NCBI RefSeq assembly: GCF_002879885.1
Contig: NZ_PNYA01000004.1
Location: 1-64,000 of the forward strand
DNA length: 64,000 nt
Origin: Trinickia dabaoshanensis
Lineage (GTDB): Bacteria > Pseudomonadota > Gammaproteobacteria > Burkholderiales > Burkholderiaceae
Direction: 5' to 3'
Made by a program: the position numbers and the translations under genes. Below, piece after piece: positions 53,104 through 62,705 of the stretch; position 1 is the first letter of the stretch, and every line of letters starts with the position of its first letter. Below the pieces are notes generated by a model, which worked only from the letters and a program-made list of their open reading frames with translations, made no database searches and was not told where the DNA came from.

Positions 53104-55284
53104 ATGCGCTTTCCATTCAATACGAAATTGAACTGCATTTCGTTGGCCGCCGCCATTGCGCTGGCAGGTTGCGGCGGCGGAGACGGAGGCTCGTCGGCGG
53201 GCACTCGCGCCGGCGCCGCGGCGTCTCCGTCGGGATCCTCCGCCGCAGCGGCCCCCGCTCCCGCCGCACCGGCCGCCGCGACACCTGGCATCGACAAAAC
53301 GGTCCCCCCGGTCGAGATGCCCGATACCGTGGTGCCGGTGAACTACAAGCTATGGTTCCGTCCGAACCCTGCGCTCAACGCGTTCGATGGTCGCGCCGAC
53401 GTCGAAATCAAGGTGCTCCAGCCGGTCAACTCGATCGTCGTGGCCGCGCACCGCCTCTCGTTCGTCAACGGCAACCTGACGCTCCAGCCCGGCAATGTCG
53501 CGCTCATCGCCACTCCGCAAGACGACGGCGACTACTACCAGCTTCGCCCGCAAAGCGGCCAGATCGCGCCGGGCACCTATTCGCTGCATATGGAATGGAA
53601 AGGCATCATCAACTTCAAGACGTACGACGACCCGGCAACGAAGACGGGCGGTAGCTGCGGTAACGACAACTATCCGGGCTGCTCCGCCGCCGAAGGCGTA
53701 TTCCGCGTCGACCTGAAATCGCCCGAAGGCAAGACGAGCGGCGCGATCTTGACGCAAGGCGAATCGGATCTCGCGCGCCAATGGTTCCCGGGCTGGGACG
53801 AGCCCGCGTTCCGTCCCACCTACGAGGTGAGCGCCGACGTGCCGCAAAACTGGCGCGTGGTGTCGAACGCCGCCGAGAAGGACGAGGTCAATGTCGATCA
53901 AGGCTACAAGCGCGTGAGCTTCGAGAAGACGCCGCCGATGCCGTCGTATCTGCTGTTCTTCGGCGGCGGCCAGTTCGAGACGCTGGAGGACGACTTCTCG
54001 AGCCCGCTACCCGACGGCAAAGGCCTGCATCTACGCGTGTTCACGCCCCCGGGCATGAGAGAGTGGGCGAAGCCGGCGATGGAGCAAACCAAGCAAGCCC
54101 TCGATTTCTACTATCGCTATACGGGCATCGCCCTGCCCCTGAAGAAGTTCGACACGATCGCAGCCAACGACGCATTCAAGGCCGAGAAGGATCTGAACTT
54201 CGGCGGTATGGAGAACTGGGGCGCCATTCTCGAATTTGCCGACGACATCCTGCCGCCGCCCGGAACGACGATGTCGGACTATGGGGTCACCGTGCTGACG
54301 CACGAAGCGGCCCACCAATGGTTCGGCGATCTCGTCACGCTCGATTGGTGGGACGACGTTTGGCTGAACGAATCGTTCGCGACGTTCTTCGAGAACAAGA
54401 CGAAGATCGCGTTCTTCCCCGACCGCTTCAGCTTGGCCGGTCAGGTCAAGAACAAGTATCAAGTCATCGCGGGCGATCTATCGTCGTCGTCCTACCCGGT
54501 GCAGCCGAACTTCAACGCCTGGGCGTCGAACGATTTCGTGATCAACGCGGCATCGTTCGTCTACGACAAGGGCGGCCAAGTGCTGAAGATGTTCGAGGGT
54601 TACCTCGGCGAAGACGTGATGCGCAAGGGATTGCAGCAGTATCTGACCGACTATTCGTTCGGCAATGCCACGCCCAAGCGGCTCTGGGACGAACTCGCTC
54701 GCGCGAGCGGACAACCGATGAACGCGATCGGCGACAGCTTCGTGCGTCAAACGGGCGTGCCGCTCGTCTCGCTCGAAACTCAATGCGATCTCACGAGCAA
54801 CCAAACCGTCGTCTCGCTCAAACAGCAGCCGTTCCCGAATCACAATGCCTACCCGGGTACGCAGTGGACGATTCCGCTGACGCTGGCCTACGGCGAAAGC
54901 CTGACGAGCCGGCAAACGGTGGCGATGAAGGATACGAACATGCAGGTGCGCTTGCCGGGCTGCGGCGCCGTGCTCGCCGATCCGAGCGGTCAGGACTATT
55001 ACGTGGTCAACTACGGCGACAACGCGTGGAGCCAATTGCTCGCGCAAAGCACCGCGCTGCAAGACCCGCCGCGGCTCATGAACCTGAAGCTCGAAGCGCA
55101 CTTGCTCGTGGGTGCGGGCCTGGCGGACCCGTCGCGCGAGCAGAGTATCAATTCGATCGCCACGGCACCGGGCGTCGTCGCGCGGATGATGATGCTAGAT
55201 CGCACGCCGGTGGAATCGGTCGTTCGTAGAATGCCGTTCTATCAAGGGAAAATGAAGGCCAAGCAGCAATCGAAGTCGAACTGA
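53104..55284 (+). CDS. Lipoprotein M1-family metallo-aminopeptidase
   Basis: 726 residues. Lipobox LAGC with C23 as the lipidated Cys, then a low-complexity Gly/Ala/Ser/Pro linker (24-60), so the enzyme is anchored in the periplasm or outer membrane. Peptidase M1 core: GGMENWG exopeptidase motif at 367-373 and zinc site H400-E-A-A-H404 with E423 (LNESFATFF). The order and spacing (HExxH-x18-E) are intact. It probably trims N-terminal residues from peptides for uptake. The C-terminal ERAP-like part is shorter than in E. coli PepN (870 residues), as in other M1 aminopeptidases without that domain. AGAGG precedes the ATG. Confidence 0.92.
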   Translation: MRFPFNTKLNCISLAAAIALAGCGGGDGGSSAGTRAGAAASPSGSSAAAAPAPAAPAAATPGIDKTVPPVEMPDTVVPVNYKLWFRPNPALNAFDGRADVEIKVLQPVNSIVVAAHRLSFVNGNLTLQPGNVALIATPQDDGDYYQLRPQSGQIAPGTYSLHMEWKGIINFKTYDDPATKTGGSCGNDNYPGCSAAEGVFRVDLKSPEGKTSGAILTQGESDLARQWFPGWDEPAFRPTYEVSADVPQNWRVVSNAAEKDEVNVDQGYKRVSFEKTPPMPSYLLFFGGGQFETLEDDFSSPLPDGKGLHLRVFTPPGMREWAKPAMEQTKQALDFYYRYTGIALPLKKFDTIAANDAFKAEKDLNFGGMENWGAILEFADDILPPPGTTMSDYGVTVLTHEAAHQWFGDLVTLDWWDDVWLNESFATFFENKTKIAFFPDRFSLAGQVKNKYQVIAGDLSSSSYPVQPNFNAWASNDFVINAASFVYDKGGQVLKMFEGYLGEDVMRKGLQQYLTDYSFGNATPKRLWDELARASGQPMNAIGDSFVRQTGVPLVSLETQCDLTSNQTVVSLKQQPFPNHNAYPGTQWTIPLTLAYGESLTSRQTVAMKDTNMQVRLPGCGAVLADPSGQDYYVVNYGDNAWSQLLAQSTALQDPPRLMNLKLEAHLLVGAGLADPSREQSINSIATAPGVVARMMMLDRTPVESVVRRMPFYQGKMKAKQQSKSN

Positions 55285-55290
55285 TCCACC

Positions 55291-55334
55291 CCGTCCCGGC
55301 GCGTTCGATCGATACGACGGACGCACCGGGACGG
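55291..55334. terminator. Stem-loop between the aminopeptidase and the sox operon end
   Basis: CCGTCCCGG (55291-55299) and CCGGGACGG (55326-55334) pair perfectly over 9 bp. It lies between convergent genes and could end both transcripts; no T run follows, so it is not a textbook terminator. Confidence 0.45.
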
Positions 55335-55367
55335 ACATTTGGAAGCCCCCGCAACCCTCCCCGACGC

Positions 55368-55823
55368 TCATGCGGCGCGACGGTGCGCTTCATAGTCCGA
55401 CCGGGTCCAAGCCAATTCGATACCGATCCGCTGCGTGCCCGGGCGGATCTTGGGCTTGTACAGCACGAGCGTGACGGCGTCGAGCGCGCCCCATTGCTCG
55501 AACGACAACACCGCGAGCTCGACCGCCAGGGTTTCGAGCAAGCGCGTGTGCGGCTTCGTTTCTAGAAACCGCGTCAATCGCTCGCAATACCCTTCGTAGT
55601 CGATCCACTCGCTCGTATCCGTTTCCGCGGGCGTGCATCGGTAGCCGAGCCGGGCGTCGATGACGACCGGCTGCGGCGCCTCATGCTCGTGCGCGTGAAT
55701 GCCCACCCGCGTGCGCACCTCCAAAGCGTCGACGAACACGGTCCATCCGCGCCCACCGCGGATAGGCGGTTCGCGCAAGCGCCACAGCGCTTCGTCGACG
55801 GCGAACGGCTCGTTTGGCTTCAC
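55368..55823 (-). CDS. FolB-like (dihydroneopterin aldolase fold) protein of the sarcosine oxidase operon
   Basis: 151 residues from a GTG at 55823. The T-fold core is WTVFVDALEVRTRVGIHAHE, then QPVVIDARLGYRC and LYKPKIRPGTQRIGIELAW. The two catalytic positions of dihydroneopterin aldolase are kept: E46 (in HAHEHE, the FolB W-E-x site) and K123 (LYKPK, FolB L-S-K-P). An extra N-terminal arm of about 27 residues precedes the fold. Its GTG overlaps the soxG stop (GTGA, 55820-55823), so it is translationally coupled to sarcosine oxidase. It may supply or handle folate/pterin for SoxA, or be a dedicated repair aldolase. Confidence 0.82.
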   Translation of the reverse strand: MKPNEPFAVDEALWRLREPPIRGGRGWTVFVDALEVRTRVGIHAHEHEAPQPVVIDARLGYRCTPAETDTSEWIDYEGYCERLTRFLETKPHTRLLETLAVELAVLSFEQWGALDAVTLVLYKPKIRPGTQRIGIELAWTRSDYEAHRRAA

Positions 55824-56446
55824 GATACGATCGGCGCGGCCGCATCGAGCAGGATGCGGCAAAAGTAATCGGCGAAGCTGCGCCGCACGATGATCTCGAA
55901 GGTATCGTCGCTCGTCGGAATCAAAACGATCGACGCCTTGAAGAAGTGGCTTTGCGCGCATTGCCCGCATTGCAGCATCTTGGGATGCAGATCGAGCGGA
56001 CACCCGCGCGAAATAACATCGCGCACGCGTTCGCCGCTCGCCTCGAGCACCGTGTATCCGCTGCCCACATCGACGACAGATGCGAACAGCGCGCCCAACG
56101 CCGTGCGCATTTTTCCTTCGAGTTCGGGCGTGCGCGCCTCGTTGGGGCGGACGAGCCACTCGTCGGGGCCGAGCCACAGTGCCTCATACTCGCTGCCCCG
56201 AGAGACGGTGTTCGGCGTAGTCGGCAACGGCGTGCCGATGACGCTGTGCACCGCCGCCGCGATCGCACCGTCGCGCGCATCGCCGCGTACGTTGACGAGT
56301 TCGAGGAACGGCCGCTCGCGCAATCGGAACAGCTTCGATTGCTGCGCCAGGCTCGCGTCCAGCAAGGATTGCGCGCCGACGAGCGGGGATTCGAGGCGCA
56401 CACCCGTGCCGGTCATGACCGCGCTGCTTCTATTTTCATTCCACAT
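55820..56446 (-). CDS. soxG: Sarcosine oxidase gamma subunit
   Basis: 208 residues. Family marks are FRLRERPFLELVNVRGDARD, TPNTVSRGSEYEALWLGPDEWL, VDVGSGYTVLEASGERVRDV and the C-terminal SFADYFCRILLDAA. Structurally it resembles the T-protein domain of the alpha subunit. AGGAG lies 9 bases before the ATG at 56446, inside the end of soxA; an in-frame ATG at 56416 is an alternative. Overlaps soxA by 11 bases and the folB-like gene by 4. Confidence 0.9.
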   Translation of the reverse strand: MWNENRSSAVMTGTGVRLESPLVGAQSLLDASLAQQSKLFRLRERPFLELVNVRGDARDGAIAAAVHSVIGTPLPTTPNTVSRGSEYEALWLGPDEWLVRPNEARTPELEGKMRTALGALFASVVDVGSGYTVLEASGERVRDVISRGCPLDLHPKMLQCGQCAQSHFFKASIVLIPTSDDTFEIIVRRSFADYFCRILLDAAAPIVS

Positions 56447-59400
56447 GTTGGCGCACTCCTTCGACGTCGTAGAAGACGGGGCTCGCGATCGTCGCAGCCA
56501 TCGACTTTCCGTTCAGATCCACCGAAACTTTCTGGCCCATCTTGCCGAGGCCGCCCTTCACGACCGCCATGGCGATCGAACGCTTCAAGATCGGGCTGTA
56601 GTAGCTCGAGGTCACGTGCCCCAGCATCGGCACCGGACTCTCCGCGACTTGGTCCTTGGCCGGACCGGTCGCCCCTTGCGCAACGATTTGACTGCCCTCG
56701 GGCAACACGTACGACGGATCGTCCGTCAGCAGACCGACCAATTGCTTACGCCCTTCCTTCGCGGTATCGGAGCGCGTCAGCGAGCGCTTGCCGAGACAAT
56801 CCTTCGTTTTAGCGACCAGCCCGCCCATACCGAGATCGAACGGTGTCATCGAACCGTCCGTATCCTGGCCGACGATGATGTAGCCTTTCTCGGCACGCAG
56901 CACGTGCATCGTTTCCGTGCCATAGGGCGTGATGTCGAATTCCTGGCCGGCGGCCATCAACGCTTCCCACACCGCGCGTCCCGCATTGGCCGGTACGTTC
57001 ACTTCGTAAGCCAACTCGCCCGAGAAGCTGATCCGCATGATGCGCGCGGGCACCTCCGCCACCGTCCCTTCCCGGAACGACATGAACGGGAACGCCTCGT
57101 TCGCGAAATCGATGTCGCGGCAGACCTTGCGCAAAACCTTGCGGCTGTTGGGGCCCACCACGGCGAACGTCGCGAAGTGATCGGTCACCGAGGTGAGCCG
57201 AACCTTCATGTCGGGCCATTCCGTTTGCAGCCAACGTTCGAGCCAGGTCAAGACGCGAGCGGCGCCGCCCGTCGTCGTCGACATCAAGTAGTGCTGCTCG
57301 CCGAGGCGCACCGTGACGCCATCGTCGAACACCATGCCGTTTTCGTCGAGCATGAGGCCATAACGGCACTTGCCCACTTCCAGCTTCGACCACGGGTTCG
57401 TATAGACCCAATTGAGCAGCTTCGCCGCATCGGGACCTTGGACGTCGATCTTGCCAAGCGTCGAGGCATCCATGATCCCCACGCTCGTTCTCACCGCCAA
57501 GCATTCGCGCGCCACGGCCGCATGCAAATCCTCGCCGCCCTTCGGGAAGTACCAGGGTCGCTTCCAATTGCCTACGTCTTCGAAGAGCGCGCCGTGTTCG
57601 ACGTGCCATTCGTGGATACACGTCTTGCGGATCGGATCGATGAAGTCGCCGATCTCACGCCCCGCGATCGCGCCGAACGTCACGGGCGTGTAATTCGGGC
57701 GGAACGTGGTCGTCCCGGTCTCGGGAATCGTCTTGCCGAGCGCTTGGGCGAGGATCGCCATGCCGTTGATGTTGCCGAGCTTGCCTTGGTCCGTGCCGAA
57801 GCCCATCGCCGTATAGCGCTTGACGTGCTCGACCGACTCGAAGCCTTCGCGCGCGGCCAACAAAATGTCCGCGGCCGATACGTCGTTTTGGAAGTCGACG
57901 AACTGCTTGGGCCCGCGCGCCGCGCGCGCATGGGTGCCGACCAGCCAAAGCGGCAGGATCGGCGACTCCTTGATATCGGCCACTTGCGGCGAAGCGGGCC
58001 GCGAAGCCGTTTTCAAGCCGAGCGAATGGACGGCCTCGGTGCCCGCATCGAGCGCCAATCGTATCCCGCGCGCCAAGCTGAATTCGCCCGCGGCGGCGCC
58101 GACGCTCACCTCCGGCTGCATGCCCTTGCCGGGCACGAAGCAAGCCTTGTCATCGTGCCAATGCGCTTTGCCGCCCGATTGTGCGAACAAGTGCAGCACG
58201 GGGCTCCAACCGCCCGACATGGCCACGAGGTCGCAAGAGAGTGTCGCGAGGTGCGCGCCCACCGCGCCCTTGGAAAACGATGCGACTTCGACGGACGATA
58301 CTCGCCACTTGCCGTGGGCCTCGTTGATCACCGCGCCGTTCATCACCACGACGCCATGCCGCCGGGCCGCAGCCGGCAGCGAGCCGTCGGTTTGCGCGCG
58401 CGGATCGACGACGGTGACTTTCGCGCCGCACGCCTTCAAATCCAGTGCGCTTTGATAGCCGTCGTCGTTGTTCGTGAAGACCACCGCCTCGCGCCCGGGC
58501 AATACGCCATAGCGCTGAATGTACGTCGATACGGCCGAGGCGAGCATGATTCCGGGCAAATCGTTGTTGCCGAACACGAGCGGCCGCTCGTGAGCGCCCG
58601 TCGCCAAGATCACGCGCTTGGCGCGGATCTTCCAAACGAGCTCGCGCGTGCCCTTTCGCATCGACACGGGCAGGTGGTCGGTCAGCCGTTGCACGACCGT
58701 GACGAGGTTATGGTCTTGGTAACCGAACGCCGTGCTGCGCGACAGGATTTTGACGTCTGGCATCTGCGAGAGCGCCAGCTCGATCTTCTCGACCCATTGC
58801 ATGGCACTCTTGCCGTCGATCTGCGCGCGGCACGAGAGCAACGAGCCGCCCAGCTCGCGCTGATCGTCGACGAGAACCACGCGCGCACCGGAGCTGCCCG
58901 CCGCATGCGCGGCGGCCAGTCCGGCCGGCCCGCCGCCGACGACGAGCACGTCGCAATGCGCGAAGCATTTGTCGTAGCGATCGGCGTCGCGCGTATCAGG
59001 GGCCTTGCCGAGCCCGGCCGCCTCGCGGATTTTCTCTTCATACTTGGGCCACCATTTGCGCGGCCACATGAACGTCTTGTAGTAGAAGCCCGCGGGAATG
59101 AAGCGCGCGATCTTCTGATTGACGGCGAGCCTGTCGTTCTCGATCGACGGCTCGGCGTTGACGCTCGTCGCCACGAGGCCCTGATAGAGTTCGATTTCGG
59201 TCGCGCGGGCGTTCGGCACGCTATAGGCCCCGCTTTCGAGTTGCACGATCGCGTTCGGCTCTTCGACCCCGGCCGTCATCACGCCGCGCGGCCGGTGATA
59301 TTTCCAGCTCCGGGCCACGAAATGCACACCGTTCGCGAGCAGTGCCGAGGCGAGCGTGTCGCCTTGATAACCCTGGTACGTGCGCCCGTTGAACGTAAAT

Positions 59401-59462
59401 GTGAGCGGGATGGCGCGATTGATACGCCCACCCGAGCCCAGGCGATCTTTTTGATTGCTCAT
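56436..59462 (-). CDS. soxA: Sarcosine oxidase alpha subunit
   Basis: 1008 residues. The N-terminal segment (NRAIPLTFTFNGRTYQGYQG) is a ferredoxin-like fold without cluster; the NAD domain follows with VLVVGGGPAGLAAAHAA (about 170-190), and the C-terminal 400 residues are a T-protein-like THF-binding domain (ASTLGKIDVQGPDAAKLLNW). It forms the heterotetramer that oxidises sarcosine to glycine, H2O2 and methylene-THF. Chosen start at 59462 (MSNQKDRLGSGG); the frame upstream is antisense sequence. Begins one base after soxD. Confidence 0.93.
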   Translation of the reverse strand: MSNQKDRLGSGGRINRAIPLTFTFNGRTYQGYQGDTLASALLANGVHFVARSWKYHRPRGVMTAGVEEPNAIVQLESGAYSVPNARATEIELYQGLVATSVNAEPSIENDRLAVNQKIARFIPAGFYYKTFMWPRKWWPKYEEKIREAAGLGKAPDTRDADRYDKCFAHCDVLVVGGGPAGLAAAHAAGSSGARVVLVDDQRELGGSLLSCRAQIDGKSAMQWVEKIELALSQMPDVKILSRSTAFGYQDHNLVTVVQRLTDHLPVSMRKGTRELVWKIRAKRVILATGAHERPLVFGNNDLPGIMLASAVSTYIQRYGVLPGREAVVFTNNDDGYQSALDLKACGAKVTVVDPRAQTDGSLPAAARRHGVVVMNGAVINEAHGKWRVSSVEVASFSKGAVGAHLATLSCDLVAMSGGWSPVLHLFAQSGGKAHWHDDKACFVPGKGMQPEVSVGAAAGEFSLARGIRLALDAGTEAVHSLGLKTASRPASPQVADIKESPILPLWLVGTHARAARGPKQFVDFQNDVSAADILLAAREGFESVEHVKRYTAMGFGTDQGKLGNINGMAILAQALGKTIPETGTTTFRPNYTPVTFGAIAGREIGDFIDPIRKTCIHEWHVEHGALFEDVGNWKRPWYFPKGGEDLHAAVARECLAVRTSVGIMDASTLGKIDVQGPDAAKLLNWVYTNPWSKLEVGKCRYGLMLDENGMVFDDGVTVRLGEQHYLMSTTTGGAARVLTWLERWLQTEWPDMKVRLTSVTDHFATFAVVGPNSRKVLRKVCRDIDFANEAFPFMSFREGTVAEVPARIMRISFSGELAYEVNVPANAGRAVWEALMAAGQEFDITPYGTETMHVLRAEKGYIIVGQDTDGSMTPFDLGMGGLVAKTKDCLGKRSLTRSDTAKEGRKQLVGLLTDDPSYVLPEGSQIVAQGATGPAKDQVAESPVPMLGHVTSSYYSPILKRSIAMAVVKGGLGKMGQKVSVDLNGKSMAATIASPVFYDVEGVRQHVE

Positions 59463-59463
59463 C

Positions 59464-59757
59464 TCACTTGTCTCCTTGCGTGCTCTTATGCGCAGCCGCG
59501 CCGCCGAACGTTTCATAGCCATGGAACGCATAGGACACCGTATCGCGCGTCGCCATGAACCAGCGGCGGCAGCCTTGCGTGTGCAGCCATTGCTCGCGAT
59601 GGACGCCGCGCGGATTCTTTCGCATGAAGAGGTACTCGCCCCACTCGCGATCGCTCAGTTTTTCGGGTTCGAGCGGACGGGCGATATCGGCCTCGCCGCC
59701 GCAGGAAAATTCGCTTTCGGCGCGCGGCCCGCACCAAGGGCATTCAATCGTCAGCAT
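59464..59757 (-). CDS. soxD: Sarcosine oxidase delta subunit
   Basis: 97 residues. Zinc ligands C6-P-W-C9 at the N-terminus and H59-T-Q-G-C63 (LHTQGCRRWF), the family set. It is the small structural subunit of the heterotetramer. The start is the ATG at 59757 (MLTIECPWCG); the open frame to 60027 is antisense of soxB. 23 bases after soxB. Confidence 0.92.
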   Translation of the reverse strand: MLTIECPWCGPRAESEFSCGGEADIARPLEPEKLSDREWGEYLFMRKNPRGVHREQWLHTQGCRRWFMATRDTVSYAFHGYETFGGAAAHKSTQGDK

Positions 59758-59780
59758 TTGAGTCTCCAAAAGTGCGTGCG

Positions 59781-61025
59781 TTAGTGCGCGACGGCGGCAG
59801 CGCCGTGCTCGTCGATGAGGTGGCCCGTGTAGAAGCGATCGAGCGAGAACGGTGCGTTCAAAGGATGCGGCTCGTCCTTCGCGATCGTATGGGCGAACAC
59901 CCAGCCCGAGCCCGGCGTCGCCTTGAAGCCGCCTGTTCCCCATCCGCAGTTGAAGTACAGGCCCTTCACATCGGTCTTGCTGATGATCGGGCAGGCATCG
60001 GGCGAGACGTCGACAATGCCGCCCCATTGACGGTTCATCCGCACGCGCGAAAACACCGGAAACATCTCGACGATCGCTTGCAGCGTGCCTTCGATCACGT
60101 GGAAGCTGCCGCGCTGGCCAAAGCCCGTGTACTGGTCGATACCGGCGCCGATCACGAGGTCGCCCTTATCGGATTGACTGATGTAGGCGTGCACCGCATT
60201 GGACATCACGACCGTGTTCACCACCGGCTTGATGGGCTCGGAAACCAATGCCTGCAAGGGGTGGCTTTCCAGCGGCAAACGCACGCCGGCCATGTCGGCC
60301 AGTGTCGTCGTGTTGCCGGCCGCGACGACCGCAACCTTCTTCGCCTTGATGAAACCCTTCACCGTTTCGACGCCGACGACAGCGCCCCCTTCGCGGCGAA
60401 TGCCGGTGACTTGGCAGTTCTGGATGATATCGACGCCATGCGCATCGGCCCCGCGCGCGAAGCCCCAGGCCACCGCATCGTGGCGGGCAACGCCGCCGCG
60501 ACGCTGGAACGAGGCGCCCAGCACGGGATAACGTGCGTTGAGATTGATCGTCGGCTCGATTTCCTTGATCTGCTCGGGCGTCAGAAACTCGGCGTCGACG
60601 CCGTTCAATCGATTCGCGTTCACGCGCCGCTGCGTGTCGCGCACGTCTTGCAGCGTATGCGCGAGGTTCATCACCCCGCGCTGACTGAACATGACGTTGT
60701 AGTTGACGTCTTGCGATAGCCCTTCCCAGAGCTTCATCGCCTTCTCATAGAGCGCCGCCGATTCGTCCCAGAGGTAGTTCGAGCGGATGATCGTCGTATT
60801 GCGAGCCGTATTGCCGCCGCCGATCCAGCCTTTCTCGAGCACGGCGATGTTGCGCACGCCGTGCTCCTTGGCCAGGTAATACGCCGTGGCAAGGCCGTGT
60901 CCGCCTCCCCCGACGATGACGACGTCGTATTCGCGCTTCGGCTCGGGGCTGCGCCATTGGCGCTCCCAGTTCTCGTGATACGACAACCCGTTGCGCACCA
61001 AACTGAATATCGAAAAGCGGCTCAT
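59781..61025 (-). CDS. soxB: Sarcosine oxidase beta subunit
   Basis: 414 residues. FAD motif [19 protein letters not shown] at 34-52. The covalent-FMN histidine lies in the motif [17 protein letters not shown] (H182); I assign it from the family motif rather than from measured chemistry. It binds sarcosine and carries FAD and FMN. The C-terminal [20 protein letters not shown] is the FAD signature. It starts at the ATG at 61025, 23 bases after sdaA. Confidence 0.93.
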   Translation of the reverse strand: MSRFSIFSLVRNGLSYHENWERQWRSPEPKREYDVVIVGGGGHGLATAYYLAKEHGVRNIAVLEKGWIGGGNTARNTTIIRSNYLWDESAALYEKAMKLWEGLSQDVNYNVMFSQRGVMNLAHTLQDVRDTQRRVNANRLNGVDAEFLTPEQIKEIEPTINLNARYPVLGASFQRRGGVARHDAVAWGFARGADAHGVDIIQNCQVTGIRREGGAVVGVETVKGFIKAKKVAVVAAGNTTTLADMAGVRLPLESHPLQALVSEPIKPVVNTVVMSNAVHAYISQSDKGDLVIGAGIDQYTGFGQRGSFHVIEGTLQAIVEMFPVFSRVRMNRQWGGIVDVSPDACPIISKTDVKGLYFNCGWGTGGFKATPGSGWVFAHTIAKDEPHPLNAPFSLDRFYTGHLIDEHGAAAVAH

Positions 61026-61048
61026 AGCGGTGGTCCCGATGGGTTGAA

Positions 61049-62434
61049 TTAGCATTCGATGACGTTCACGGCCAACCCGCCGCGAGACGTCTCCTTGTAT
61101 TTGGTCTTCATGTCCGCGCCCGTCTCGCGCATCGTCTTGATGACGGAATCGAGCGAGACGTAATGATCGCCGTCGCCTTTGAGCGCCATGCGCGAGGCGT
61201 TGAGCGCCTTGATCGCGCCCATCGCGTTGCGCTCGATGCACGGAATCTGAACGAGGCCGCCGACCGGATCGCACGTCATGCCGAGGTTGTGTTCCATGCC
61301 GATTTCGGCCGCGTTCTCGACTTGCCGGGGCGTGCCGCCCATGACGGCTGCCAGCGCCGCCGCGGCCATCGAACAAGCGACACCCACTTCGCCCTGGCAG
61401 CCGACTTCCGCGCCCGAGATCGAGGCCGTTTCCTTGTAGATGATGCCGATGGCGGCCGCCGTGAGCAGGAAGTCGACGATGCCGCTTTCGTTGGCACCCG
61501 GGACGAACTTCACGTAGTAATGCAGCACGGCGGGAATGACGCCGGCGGCGCCGTTCGTGGGCGCCGTGACGACGCGCCCGCCCGCCGCGTTCTCCTCGTT
61601 GACGGCCATCGCATAGAGATTGACCCAGTCGAGCATGGACAACGGATCGCGCAACGATTCCTCCGAGCGGGCCCGCAGATGCTTCGACAGCTCGGCCGCG
61701 CGCCGCTTGACGCGCATCGGCCCCGGCAATTCGCCTTCGGCTCGGCAGCCTCGCTCGACGCAGGCTGCCATCGTGCGCCAGATTGCAAGCAGCCCTTCCC
61801 GCACTTCGGCAGCCGATCGCGAGGCGCACTCGTTTTCGAAAGCGACTTGAGCAATCGACAGGCCGCTCGCTTCGCACGCCCGCATCAGGTCGGCGCCCGT
61901 GCGGAACGGGTGCGGTACCTCGGCGCCGGCGCGCACGCCGTTGACGCGGTCGCCGTCGCGGTTGACGACGAAGCCGCCGCCCACCGAGTAATACTCCTTC
62001 TCGACGAGCAGTTGCCCGTTTTCGTCGAAGGCTTGAAAGCGCATCCCGTTCGGATGCACGACGCTCGTGCCGCTCATGAGCTTGCGGTAGAACGTCAGAT
62101 CGTCCTTTTCATCGAAACGGATCGGCGAGCGCCCCATCAACGTCACCGATTTGTTCGAACGAATGCCGGCCAGCCGCGGCTCGATTACGTCCGGATCGAT
62201 CGAGTCGGGCAAGTTGCCTTCAAGCCCGAGCAGCACGGCCTTGTCGGTCCCGTGCCCCTTGCCGGTCGCGCCGAGCGATCCGTACAGCTCCACTTTGACG
62301 CGCCGCACATAGTCGAGAAGATTGGCATCCTCCACATGCGATACGAAGCGGCAAGCGGCGATCATCGGTCCGACCGTATGAGAACTCGACGGGCCGATGC
62401 CGATCTTGAACAGATCGAAGACGCTGACGTTCAT
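61049..62434 (-). CDS. sdaA: L-serine ammonia-lyase (iron-sulfur, single-chain)
   Basis: 461 residues. N-terminal beta domain [19 protein letters not shown] and a C-terminal alpha domain with the 4Fe-4S cysteines in [20 protein letters not shown] and [20 protein letters not shown]. It deaminates serine to pyruvate (EC 4.3.1.17), the exit of the betaine carbon to central metabolism. First gene of the sdaA-soxBDAG-folB-like operon, divergent from a GlxA-type regulator with a tandem repeat 26 bases upstream of its start. Confidence 0.93.
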   Translation of the reverse strand: MNVSVFDLFKIGIGPSSSHTVGPMIAACRFVSHVEDANLLDYVRRVKVELYGSLGATGKGHGTDKAVLLGLEGNLPDSIDPDVIEPRLAGIRSNKSVTLMGRSPIRFDEKDDLTFYRKLMSGTSVVHPNGMRFQAFDENGQLLVEKEYYSVGGGFVVNRDGDRVNGVRAGAEVPHPFRTGADLMRACEASGLSIAQVAFENECASRSAAEVREGLLAIWRTMAACVERGCRAEGELPGPMRVKRRAAELSKHLRARSEESLRDPLSMLDWVNLYAMAVNEENAAGGRVVTAPTNGAAGVIPAVLHYYVKFVPGANESGIVDFLLTAAAIGIIYKETASISGAEVGCQGEVGVACSMAAAALAAVMGGTPRQVENAAEIGMEHNLGMTCDPVGGLVQIPCIERNAMGAIKALNASRMALKGDGDHYVSLDSVIKTMRETGADMKTKYKETSRGGLAVNVIEC

Positions 62435-62459
62435 GGGGGCAGCCTCGCGATGACGATGA

Positions 62460-62479
62460 GTGTCGTTGGGTGTCGTTGG
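62460..62479. repeat. Tandem 10-bp direct repeat upstream of sdaA
   Basis: GTGTCGTTGG occurs twice without gap (62460-62469, 62470-62479), one helical turn apart, 26-45 bases upstream of the sdaA ATG. AraC-family activators commonly use direct repeats near the promoter. Confidence 0.6.
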
Positions 62480-62705
62480 AACGTGGGTTGGAGCGGCAAT
62501 CGACTTCACCGCGCTTGGACGCCAGTACACCAAAGCGTAAAATCGGCCGATAGAACAAAAACGGCATCGCCGTGGGATGCCATCGCCAAACGCGTATCCG
62601 GTGGGCGTTCGCATGCGTTTATGCGATGATTGGCGGCGAAAAAACGCAAACCCGGGAGCATATCGAGGCTACCCTGTCGTTGCGCCCTACTTATTGCCGA
62701 GCAGC

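Noticed and set aside
55890-59558. 1222-codon open frame on the + strand opposite soxA
   Set aside because: It is the antisense shadow of soxA and soxG in GC-rich DNA; composition is rich in Arg, His and Asp and no family motif is seen.
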